Assembly (NCBI RefSeq): GCF_910592395.1
Contig: NC_088311.1
Span: 374,501 to 438,500, forward strand
DNA length: 64,000 bases
From: Lineus longissimus
Taxonomy: Eukaryota; Nemertea; Pilidiophora; Heteronemertea; Lineidae
Direction of reading: 5' to 3'
Shown here: positions 25,301 through 37,300 of the stretch, piece after piece
Layout: each line of letters opens with the position of its first letter
How positions within the stretch are numbered: position 1 is the first letter of the stretch
Program-made: the position numbers and the translations under genes
Notes under the pieces: generated by a model
Told to the model about the DNA's origin: nothing
Seen by the model: only the letters and a program-made list of their open reading frames with translations
Database searches by the model: none

Positions 25301-28300
25301 TGATACCGTCCATGCCAAACATCATAGGTGTTGGTCTAGCGTAACTCACCATTTTCCATGCTGGGGGGCAAAGATGATTTTATGCTTTGTATATGTATAT
25401 TTTCGGCTCTCTGACAAAGAAAGGGCACAGGTTTGAAGCCATTGAACTTCTGTCATCGAAAAACCATTCTAGTGATCTACCTGTAGATGTTGGAACTGTT
25501 AGATATGAACAATACATTTGAATGGTACATCAGCATGGTAGAATGTAAGCATGGTTGCTGTGTTGATATTTGGCTGGTTTTTCCCACCAGGGCCGGTTGG
25601 TGTACTGTCCGAACGTCTACCACGAGACTGTGATCCTGGACGTTCAGTGGTTAATGGATGTTCTGATGATCCCACACAACATGGAGGAATACCAGAACGG
25701 TGATCACACAACAGCCCTACCTGCCAACGTGCCGCTGTTTGAAGAGGCAAAGTTCAAGACTTTGTACGCGTCTTGTTGCACTGATGTGGAGGTAAGTCAT
25801 TTAATCCAACAGAAAAAGATAATAGTTTTTTACCCAACTACTGCTCATGCTTCAAAACAGTTACTTGATGGGTGAGACTGCAGGTCTGCTTGGAGAGGTG
25901 CCTGATGGATGAGACTGCAGGTCTGCTTGGAGAGGTGCCTGATGGGTGAGACTGCATGTCTGCTTGGAGAGGTGCCTGATGGGTGAGACTGCAGGTCTGC
26001 TTGGAGAGGTGCCTGATGGGTGAGACTGCAGGTCTGCTTGGAGAGGTGCCTGATGGGTGAGACTGCAGGTCTGCTTGGAGAGGTGCCTGATGGGTGAGAC
26101 TGCATGTCTGCTTGGAGAGGTGCCTGATGGGTGAGACTGCAGGTCTGCTTGGAGAGGTGCCTGATTTGATTCTCTTGATGAAGCTAGGAGTTTCGAGGAG
26201 GCACATGTGTATTTACATTGCACTTCAGTGTCGAGAGAGTGAAGAATTAACACTGGGCTCCATTTCTGTTCTATCGTTTGGTTGTTCATCTGTTCATCGT
26301 GGTCAGCTCTGAGTATATCTCCATGCTTATTTCAGTATTCTGCAATGAAGAACCTGTTAAAAGTTCTCCGTCTCATCTTCAATGTGCCCTGCTGGCCAAT
26401 AGGTGGCGGGCAGAAAGAGAACTTGATTGCATTTGCAGCGGACCTGCCGCCATCACCCTCAATACGCCATGCTGCTCCTGATCTCAATATCTGGGTGAGT
26501 GGGACATGTTGCTTTCAGATGGTAAATCGTTGTCATCACCCTATGAATCGTGATCGACTGTTTCTGCTGTTGTGTCCTGTCAACCAATCTCATGCATTCT
26601 CAAGACAAGAAATAACAAATAACAAGTAAGATCTTCAGAGGAGAGGCCCTTACCTGTGTCCTTTCTTCCATATTTCAGGAGGAGTTCTGGCCAGATAAAA
26701 AGCTTCCCACTGATGCAGAAGTCAACTACAGATACCAAGTGCATACTGGTGTTCCCTCAAGCGCCATCTCCTGGATATCATCAAAACTTCTCCCGCGACA
26801 TGACGTGTTGTTTCTATGGAAACATGGTATCATATTCAGGGATGGTGCTGTAGAAGTACTCCTCATTGAAGAAGGTAGTCATTTAATCCCGTCTCGATCA
26901 CCTTTTGAGTACATTGAATAATCTGCAGTCCATGTAGTAACGTTTCATAGGCAGTGAGGTCTGACTGATGTAGTACTGTGAGTGCAACCTCGGGCCACAG
27001 AGACTAACATTATATAGAAAGGATGTTGCATATATTTTCCAAATTCGGCCCCCACTTCTCATGGCATTCCATTCTCTCCAGATGTGCCTGTGCCGTCCAT
27101 CAACCTTCAGGCTCGGTGTACCCGGTTTGAGAGTGGGAAAGGAAAGATCGATCTCATCTTGGCTGAGTACCTTTGGAATGTGATGAATGACATCTGTCTG
27201 CTGGTGGAGTCTGTCCTTCACAGCTTCATCCACTGCTCATATGCTGTAAGTAGGGCCTATGGCCTTTTGGGGCATCATGTTGAGAGAGACAATATATTCA
27301 GTAGTATTAACATAAGCATGGACAAATAGATGGCACTGCATCTTTGATCTTTCAAGAGTGTACCTCCAACGTGGTGTCAAGTCCCTGGCCAGGTACAGAC
27401 AGTATACATGTATAATGAAAGTCCTTTCATGGGCAGGCCTCTGTAAATATAGCAAGTTTCTCATCTTCACAGGTTGTTGTTCCTTGTCGTGGCGAGTGTC
27501 CAAACAATGGCGCCTTCCATATCATCAACCCTGATCACCTCAAGCCTGACCCAAACCATATTGTCACTTGTCAGAAATGTGGTGGAGAAATTGACAAAAG
27601 TGTGGTCAGTTTTGTGAATGGTAAGAGGTGGTGGTGTTGACCCTTCATTGGCCGACCCCTGTACATGAACGATGAGGGATGGTCCCAAACTAGCAAGTTC
27701 CACACATTTGAGCTTGTGTTATCAGGACATAAATCGACTAAGGGAACAATTTACCAGTCCAGTGGTGGTCATTAGCAAGAGATTCGGCTGAAATTTGCTT
27801 CAAATCTAAATCTTTGGAGAAGTTTCTTTTCAAAGTAATGGCTAACCTCACTGAAAAGTCATTTGAGTTTCATTACTTTCATTTATACCATGGCATTCCC
27901 AAAAAGGAATATCGCTCACTATAGCTTGTATCAACTAGTGACCATTGTTTCCTCTCTTGACAGGCAGGAGTCGCTGTCTTCCCCTCCATGATTGGAGGAA
28001 TGAGAAGACGGGCTATCGATGCAGCACATGTCGGGTGAATGAGGGCCGGGCGATGAAAAGATGGGTGAGTGGCCAGTGACAGTGATATCCTGATGATATG
28101 GGCACAGCATTCCATGTTCACAAACCATCCCGGTTCTCTAGGCATGAAAACCTGTAGCATCGTAGCTGCTGGTTTTTGGATTGTGATGATAACATAATGG
28201 CTCATGCCTCTTTCTAGTATGTTTGTCAAATGCCCGAGGACCAACAAGTTCAGATCAGTTATCATCAATAGCATTCCTTTCAGATCATGGAGTGCCAGCT

Positions 28301-31300
28301 CCACCCAAACTTTGCCAGTCGGTGCTTCAAGATGTTCTGTGATGGGGATAAAGTGGGTTCAAGCATGTCAGGGAACATACTGGCCTCGAGAGGCAGCAGG
28401 CCTTGTTACGTGATCTCAGAGCACCCACTCTCTGAAGCAGACTTCAGTCAACTAGACCTCTGCATTATTGATCCAGCTGGGATTGAGTTTCTGTTGGTGC
28501 AGGAACCCATCAAGTATGATTTCTCAAATAATTTCATCCCAACTATAAAGTGACAGTGCACTTCACTACGGTTTCTGTTTGGTGATTGTTATGGCCGAGT
28601 GCTATCATCAGCCAGTGTGTTGAATGAGAGTCTGTGTGGTAAATACCCACTAACCCTCCGTGTGGAAGCTTACCCTGGTAAGACACCTAGACGGAAGGAA
28701 TCCAGTGATATTTCAATCAAAGGAGACCTGTCAGAGAAGATGAGTCTGCATGTCCTGGTCGACCTTGGATTCAAATGGAGGTCCAGCAAACGTACTGCAC
28801 TGGGCCAACACTCTGATGTCATGATGTGCCAATTAGATGGCTGTTGATTGTCACCTGAACAATAGGTCAGCTTTTTTGTCCTGTCTCTGATGACTTGCTT
28901 TATTATTCAGATATCTGACGAAAGATGCAGAGGACAGAGTGAAGATGACACACTGTGCCATCTCCTTGGAAACGGGGCAGGTTTTGGGTGTGGAGGAGAT
29001 GGTGGAGAAGAGACCATTCAAGAAAGGAGACCAGATGAGGGTGAGCGTGTCGCGCCAAAAACAGGACACAGATGACACTGTGAGTGTTGCCCTTTGAATA
29101 ACTACACCAGTTGTTTAATGAGAAAGCATTGATAAACAAGTATCAATGACATGGTTATGGTACTATAGTTTGATAAACCTATATTTGCATTCAGAGTATG
29201 TTTGTGTGCGATGTGTTCAAGAACGGGATTCCAATGCACCAGTTCACCCTGCCGGAGAAGTCCCATGTTGTGATCAGATGTGATGGAAAAGACGAAGCTG
29301 AGAAGACGAAGCTTATTCTCTCCTCGCCACGTTGCCCAGTGAGTTGTGTTTTAAACTGCTGATTCTTTGCCTGGATATTGAGGCATTTGTTTGATACCCG
29401 CGTAACATCTGTGGGAATATTGCTGCAAACTTCCCAGTGATATCACCTCCACATTGTTTGATAACGTTACCGCATGTCTCTTGCCACATACAGTGATGTT
29501 TTCAGCCAGGGGCAATCCTCTACCATCTCATCATAAGATCAGAACTGTCCCTCTGTGAGCGTGTTGTCAGGTTGTCAGCAGCCTGAGGAGATTCTAACTA
29601 AATGCCCCGCGGTGCTTTTCATGCAGGAGTGAACTCTGCTCGTTCCAGGTTGTGACTTCCGCTCATTTCCAAGTGGGGACGTGTCTTCTTCACAAGGTTG
29701 ACGGCAGCACCACGTGGTATGGTGGCATCATAGAGAAGATCAACGATGGTTACTTGTATGTTGTTAGAACGACTGCAGACGGCCTGGCGGCACAATCGAC
29801 ACGATTCCTACCAGATTCTGAAGAGCTGGCCCCTCTGTGTCACTTCCCCGCAGATGCTGATGTAGTCTTGAGTCAAGGTGAGGCCTTCATTCCTAATGCA
29901 CAATGTTACACTGGCTGTCTGAGCTGATGTAGTCTTGAGTCAAGGTGAGGCCTTCATTCCTAATGCACAATGTTACACTGGCTGTCCGAGCTGATGTAGT
30001 CTTGAGTCAAGGTGAGGCCTTCATTCCTAATGCACAATGTTACACTGGCTGTCCGATCTGATGTAGTCTTGAGTCAAGGTGAGGCCTTCATTCCTAATGC
30101 ACAATGTTACACTGGCTGTCCGAGCTGATGTAGTCTTGAGTCAAGGTGAGGCCTTCATTCCTAATGCACAATGTTACACTGGCTGTCCGAGCTGATGTAG
30201 TCTTGAGTCAAGGTGAGCTGGTGGTGGAGTCTGGCCTTCATGTTCTGATGAAAGTCTCTTGTCTGTTGGTGATTTGAAACATTTACATGTTGACTTGATG
30301 TTTACAGTTTATTGATGATCCTTGTGTTATCTTGCAGGTCAAGTCACGTCTGAAGACATGATCTTTAGTTTTCTGAAACAGTACTTCGTAACACCAGCTC
30401 CAATGGGCCTCTTCCCCGCCTTCACTAACATGGTAAGTGCCTCTTTACAAGATCAGAAGAACCACACCTGTGCTTTTACATAAAATCCCCAAGACAGCCT
30501 GAAGTGGACACCTCAGGTCAAAACAGCTGGCAGCACACATTATTAGCCCAAATAGGCTAGATTTGTACTACCTTACCTTTTACCTTTCACAAAAGAGATT
30601 CACCATTCATACACACGTTGTACATCTTTGTAAACAATCAAGTTGTTATCTCTGCAGCCCAACTACAAACCACTTCAGCTCCATAGTATAAGAGCCAAGT
30701 CATGTGTGACAAGTGTCTACAGCCCATCCATGCTCTACCAGAGTTTCAAGATCTCGGGCAAACCTGCAGTGCTAAAGAGACAGCCGTTAGGTTTCGTTGT
30801 TCTGCCTGTGAACATAAAGGAACATCACCTTTACCACACAGGGAGACAGCTCACCCAGGACTGGGCAAACCAAGGGATCGGGTTCATGTGTAAGGGTGAG
30901 ATGTTAGGTGAGTGTGCTGGCCGTTCTAATGGGGGCTACTTGTTGGCCTGTGCCTCCCCATTCCTGCTTGTCTCAAGACCTGTTTACATATCTTCTCTCT
31001 GTTGGTTGTAGCACACAGCACGATGAGGATAGGTCATCTCCAGGATGGCAAGGTGGCACCGCTCGTTTCTGACCAGTTACAACTGTTCTCGCTCGATGAG
31101 AAGTCAAAGTTGTGGAAGTTTCTTATCAACTCTGTCTACTTCCTCCTCCAGAGTTACGCACAGTTGACCACACAGCCGGTGAGTTTGGCTTCATTTCACC
31201 AACTATCATGCTATACATGGCCCCTGATTCACAAGTTAATGCTCATATGCTTGCACTGGGAACCATTTTCAATTTGATTGAGTTAGTTTCAGATACATGT

Positions 31301-34300
31301 AAGTTGTTTGAATGGCGTTCCCGAAAGGTGTTCTAAATATTGATTGAGAATTTGGTTCTCTTGCTGTAGGTTGTTGGACTGTGATGTCATGCTTAGAACT
31401 TGTGCTCATATCTACTGCACAACGGCCAAGGAATGACAGACTCAATCAATAGTTTCAGATAGGTTTTCAACCAGATAACCATTTCTTTCCAGCCGATTGT
31501 TTCCAGTTGGACACACTTACTGCCTGACATCTCTCAAGACCTCAGCCATGATCACATCTCGGAGGGTCTGTCCAAGCTCACCCGGTGGTACCAGCACACT
31601 CTTGTATTATTCTGTGCATTGTCCAGCCCGCTTAAGAACTTCTATCCTCCGTACTTCAATGGAATGGTTAGTTATACATTTATTATTTCTCCATCATCAT
31701 TTGTATTTATTAAAATCGAGAAGAAACATGTCAATTGAAACACAGCTTTCACATCATCCAAAACCTTGAACTTGATTCAGGAGTGCCCTTGATTCAGGAG
31801 TGCCCTTGATTCAGGAGTGCCCAGAAGATTATCACGTCCTGAGAGCTCTTGTACATCATGTTCAAGGCAAATTTCCCAAGTTTGTTCAAGTTTGGCATCT
31901 TGTCAATTCTATTACTATTTAACCATTGTAGCATACCGGTACATGTATTTGCAGGAGTTTGCAGATATCATCAGAAAGGTGACTATGGTCATGAAAGATG
32001 AGCTCAACCCCAACAACGTGTTTGGTTTCTGTGACACTCACCACTATCTACTCAGGGCATTCAGAGTCAACAAAGATCCAGAAGACCCAGGCGCCATGCC
32101 AAAACTTGCCGTGGATTTGACTAAATTAGGATTGAATTCTTCATGCATCAGGGAATTAAAGATTGAAGAATTCCCCACTGATTCAATCCCGAGTGTAGTG
32201 TTAGAGTGCATGCAGAAGTTCCCTAACTTGATCCGGGTGCAGCTCTCCAAGTGTGGATTGACGTCTGTTCATGGCATCGAGACGTGTGAATCCCTCAAGA
32301 CATTTGAAGCAGACAGCAATGAACTTGAACACCTTCATCATGGCTTTGAAAAACTGAAACATACTCTGGAGGTGAGCGAGTCCAGGGGGAGATGTGAAAT
32401 CTATTTAACTTTTCTTCCGTCTTGCATAAAGCATTAACTATTTAACCTAAAGCTTAGCTTGTTGATAGGTCCCTGTAGGCCTGTCACATGCGTTGATATA
32501 ACGGTCTCTGTTCGACGAATCTCCTTCTCTCTAACACCGTTCAAGTTTAGAGCCTTCGGTTCCATACTCTGGTTAAAGAAGCATTGTGTAAATCTTCATG
32601 ATAATAACCAGTTGAACTGTTTAATCTCTGTAGGTACTGAATCTAAGTGATAACCCATTGAAACAACTCCCTGTCTCCCTGAGCAGCTTCTCCAAGCTGA
32701 ATCAGCTCTCCATATGTAACACCCTGATCACAGAACTCCCTGATGACATCGGTGAGTTGACCTCTCTACAGAACCTGGACATCAGTAAGAACAGAATGGC
32801 TCAGCTTCCAGAGAGCTTCAGAAATCTAAAGGTGAGTGAGAATCCTGGGGACTAGTTTGAATGTGTGAAAGTTGTAGAGGCCTTTTTGGACAGAGAAATA
32901 GTAGATGTGACATGCATAGAACAGAAGTTAAACCTCCAACGGATATTGGCATCTTGACATCTAGCAGATGTTGGCATCTTGACATCTGGCAGATGTTGGC
33001 ATCTTGACATCTAGCAGATGTTGGCATCTTGACACCTAGCAGATGTTGGCATCTTGACATCTAGCAGATGTTGGCATCTTGACACCTAGCAGATGTTGGC
33101 ATCTTGACATCTAGCAGATGTTGGCATCTTGACACCTAGCAGATGTTGGCATCTTGACACCTAGCAGATGTTGGCATCTTGACATCTTGCAGATGTTGGC
33201 ATCTTGACATCTAGCAGATGTTGGCATCTTGACATCTGGCAGATGTTGGCATCTTGACATCTGGCAGATGTTGGCATCTTGACATCTGGCAGATGTTGGC
33301 ATCTTGACACCTAGCAGATGTTGGCATCTTGACATCTTGCAGATGTTGGCATCTTGACACCTAGCAGATGTTGGCATCTTGACATCTAGCAGATGTTGGC
33401 ATCTTGACACCTAGCAGATGTTGGCATCTTGACATCTAGCAGATGTTGGCATCTTGACACCTAGCAGATGTTGGCATCTTGACACCTAGCAGATGTTGGC
33501 ATCTTGACATCTTGCAGATGTTGGCATCTTGACATCTAGCAGATGTTGGCATCTTGACATCTGGCAGATGTTGGCATCTTGACATCTGGCAGATGTTGGC
33601 ATCTTGACATCTGGCAGATGTTGGCATCTTGACACCTTGACATCTTGCAGATGTTGGCATCTTGACACCTAGCAGATGTTGGCATCTTGACATCTGGCAG
33701 TAAAGAATGTCTAGTCCCTCTTCTCTACCCGCTTCCTTCTTTTCAGAACCTGGAGAGTTTGACGTTCAGTGGCATTCCCTACTTGTTTTACGCCTTCAAG
33801 AAGGGTGTGATGGTTTCCAAGAGACACTTTCTCAATTGGTGCACGCAGAAACTCAATGGCGCTCACAGCATGTCGACCTTTACTTTTGAGGTAGGTGTTA
33901 AAACAGGAGATGTCCTCACCAAGACCAAGTCTAGGGTCAACGCTCAACCTGACTGGGGCTGAGAGGAAGTCAGTTACCCCAGAGATGACATCAATCATGG
34001 GTGGTGCCAGTATGCTGATGTCATGTCCATTCTCAAATACTTTGGCCAGTTCCTCTGCTCAATGTTGGTCGTGTTTTCTTTCTGTCCGCGTTGAATTGCC
34101 AACCTCTCCTTCTTTTTTCACCAGGAGAAGATAGAAATGTTCAACAGTTGCCAGAAAGACTCGTCAGATGTGCTAACCCACAGAGGAGTGAATCAGCTCA
34201 ATAATCACCTGTTTTGGAAAGTGCCAAGGCTTGGAACTGCAGATAGTTAGTACAGTAAAACCCCTGTCGCTGAACACCCCAGTAACGTGACCACCCCGCT

Positions 34301-37300
34301 ATGATGACCAAGAATCGCCGGTCCCGAATGGTTTCCTCTCTAATTACCATTACAAGGCCCCCTGTAACACGACCATCCCGGTACCCAGGCCATGACTGCT
34401 GGATTTGGCGGTCCCAATGACCGAATTCACCCCTCTAACCCGACCAAAGGGCCTAATTGCCGTGAAAGGTGAATGCTGCCATTATTTCTGTTAAGAAATT
34501 GATTGCGGCAAATTTGTCATGCTACAGAAAAAACAATTTTCAAGCCCAAATATTTTTTCAAGGAAGCAGGGTTCTTTGATTTCAACTCAGTGATGACCTC
34601 AGCTTATGGGCAGGAGCCAGGTAGGTAGGTGACCAGTTTGATGTTCCTGCCTTCAGTCTCCCTTTCAAAACCTCCTCAGAAAATGTGTTGCTCTCTCAGT
34701 TTAAGATTGGATCTGATTCATATCCCTTTCCTTGCCAGAGTCAGCAGCCGACCCATACGGCTGTGTTCCACCCCAGATCTTCTCATGCAGACGTCTGACG
34801 TCACTCGTCCTGAGTTTCCAAGGAATACGCTTCCTGCCTGATGACTTCAATAAACTACGCCATCTCAGAAAGATTATTTTGGATCACTGCAGAATGCTGC
34901 AGACAGTCAGTGCAGAGGTTGGCAAACTGCCTTTACAAGGTAACATACTCTTTGAGCTTAGATTATGTTTAGTATGATGTGAACTAGACAAAGGGAGCGT
35001 TATTATGTTGTGACAAATGTGTCTGCCAAGCCAGTAGTGCATACAGGTACAGAGCTCCGAAAGGCTCCTTACAGGTGGTTCTGGGATGAAAGGCTCCTTA
35101 CAGGTGGTTCTGGGATGAAAGGCTCCTTACAGGTGGTTCTGGGATGAAAGGCTCCTTACAGGTGGTTCTGGGATGGATTCGACAGAAAATCCTCACCGAA
35201 TACCAGTATGTATTTGGGTGTCAAATGATATGTTTCAATCTCTCCCTAGTCCTCGCCATGGGCCAGTGCCGCAAGCTACAGACACCTCCACCTGAAGTCC
35301 TCAAGCAGGGCATGGCCTACACTCTCTACTACATGAAGAAACTAGCAGCTGGCTCACAGGCCTGTTATCGCACGAAGCTCATGTTTGTTGGCCTTGGTGG
35401 AGCAGGGAAGACAAGGTAGGCAGCCTGTTCAAGGATCTTAGACAGAATATGGTGATCTCACTCTTGGCGTACATCAACCGTTTGAGAGAGGAGACTCTTA
35501 GGCTACTGGTGAAGCAACTTCCATTCTGACAATATTGTCAACAAAAGACCAAGATGGTCAGTTTGTTCTGTGTATTAGTGGTGATCTCAGCATTGATTCC
35601 AGTGGTGATCTCAGCATTGATTCCAGTGGTGATCTCAGCATTGATTCCAGTGGTTATGATCGATTGAATATTCTCCATAAGCATTAGTTGTCAGCTCTGC
35701 TCAATCAAATTCTGTAGCTTTCTTGTTATATTCCAGCTTAATGCGCTCCCTGATGAGCGGTGACCTGAAGTCACCCCCTATTGGCTCTGAAGGTATTACA
35801 GACGGCATAGACATCAAGTCATGGGTGATCAACCGTGAGAACCAGGCCTTGACGTATAGCGTGTGGGACTTTGCAGGACAGACTGTCTACTACAACACTC
35901 ACCAGTTCTTCCTGACCAGCAGAGCCATCTATTTCCTCACATGGAACTCACGCCTTGGCTTTGAACACGCAGGGTTGGAGTTCTGGTTGAGTTCAATCCA
36001 ATGCCACGCTCCTTATGCTCCAGTGTTTGTCGTGGGGACACATGCCGACCAGGTCTCCAAGTCTGACTTGCCCAGAGATGATCTCAAGAGGAACTATCCA
36101 TCGATTGCGGGTTTCTACAGTATAAGCTCACTGACAGGAGTGGGAATCCGGCAGCTATTGGATGACCTGTTTCATGTTACCCTCAAACAGCCATACATTG
36201 GAGAGCGTGTGCCAGAGGTGTGGATCAAGATGGAAAGAGCAATCGCAAGGTGCGTTTATTCAATAATTGGTCTTTGGGCAAAGCCGTTTAGCAGGGGCAC
36301 CCTGGAAGGCACTGTCTGACCATTCCAACTGCATTGTGACCTTGACCTCTCTCTTTCAGGGACCGTGACAACAAATGCAACCTTTTGAGTTGGGAGGAGA
36401 TCAGAGACCTTGCTGGCAAATACGACCTAGATGAATCAGAGGTGAGTAAGCGTTTGTCCTCTTTTGGTAGGAAAGCAAAGCTCTGAAGTGGTCAGGGAGT
36501 GATACAGAGTCCTTGAGGTGATGAAACTGATAAACAAACTGTCTTTGTATCACTCATACTTCACTGAGACACTACGTGCTTTAGAGTCTGTTTTGATGGA
36601 TTGATGTAACTTTTGTCTTTGTATTTGGATTGAAATATTAGGTCACTTTCTTTTTCAGACGAAACAAGCTGTGAAGTTTCTCCATGACCTCGGCAGCCTG
36701 CAGCATTTTGATAACCAGTCGTTGAAGAATAAAGTTGTGATCAACCCACAGTGGATCGTAGATGTAATGGCTTGTGTGGTGTCGGTGCATAACTCTTGTA
36801 TAAAGGTTGGTGATGCTAAATCGAGTTTCTAGTAATAAGGCCTTGGTAGTATTAAGACTTCCCTTGACATAAGGTACTCATATGTAGTGGCTGAGCCATC
36901 ATAATCTCCCACAGTTCTCTCACATTTGTCACATGTCAGCTTTTTAGTATCAAAACTTCTTGTGCCTTTAAAGGAGGGTCGTCTGCGTTATGAAGACATC
37001 TCCAAGATCTGGTCAGATTACCCTGCTGACCTCCACGACTGGTTATTAAGCCTGACTGAAGCTTTTGACCTGACGTTCCCTCTTCCTGACCAGAAGGTCA
37101 ATATTGTGCCGTGTTTGCTGCCTCAAGGTCAACCAGAGGTAGGTGCTGTTTGCCAAATGAGCCTGAACTTGATGATTGATGTAAACAAACAAACACTGAT
37201 ATTTCTCTTCATGCAGCTAACACATGTCTGGCTTTTTCCTCTCAGCCAACATGAGGTTCATGAATACCGTGTCTGTTTCCAGTTCGCATGGCCCGAGATG

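Larger units (their letters stand above)
12923..31666 (+). other. Exon map of the ROCO gene, exons 1-22 (first ROC-COR unit)
   Basis: Exons: 12923-13054, 13169-13384, 22676-22862, 23123-23304, 23524-23640, 24281-24420, 24634-24838, 25024-25224, 25591-25791, 26336-26494, 26679-26874, 27082-27245, 27473-27620, 27964-28064, 28284-28513, 28911-29079, 29195-29338, 29649-29877, 30338-30432, 30658-30895, 31012-31178, 31493-31666. Each junction has AG/GT and the phases agree. Intron 2 (13385-22675) holds the retrotransposon; without it the intron would be about 236 nt, like its neighbours. The weakest donor is 13055 (GTTTTG). Confidence 0.8.

Noticed and set aside
25838-26289. Overlapping minus-strand ORFs in ROCO intron 9
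   Set aside because: Artefact of the 37-bp minisatellite.
31667-31954. Possible boundary between two separate genes (first ROCO half and second ROCO half)
   Set aside because: Exons 22 and 23 both join in phase 0 with good splice sites, and no AATAAA, promoter-like element or end/start codon context is seen between them. A single gene is simpler, though RNA is needed.
32818-33693. Cys/His-rich repeated minus-strand ORFs
   Set aside because: They are translations of the 25-bp minisatellite, not zinc-finger genes.
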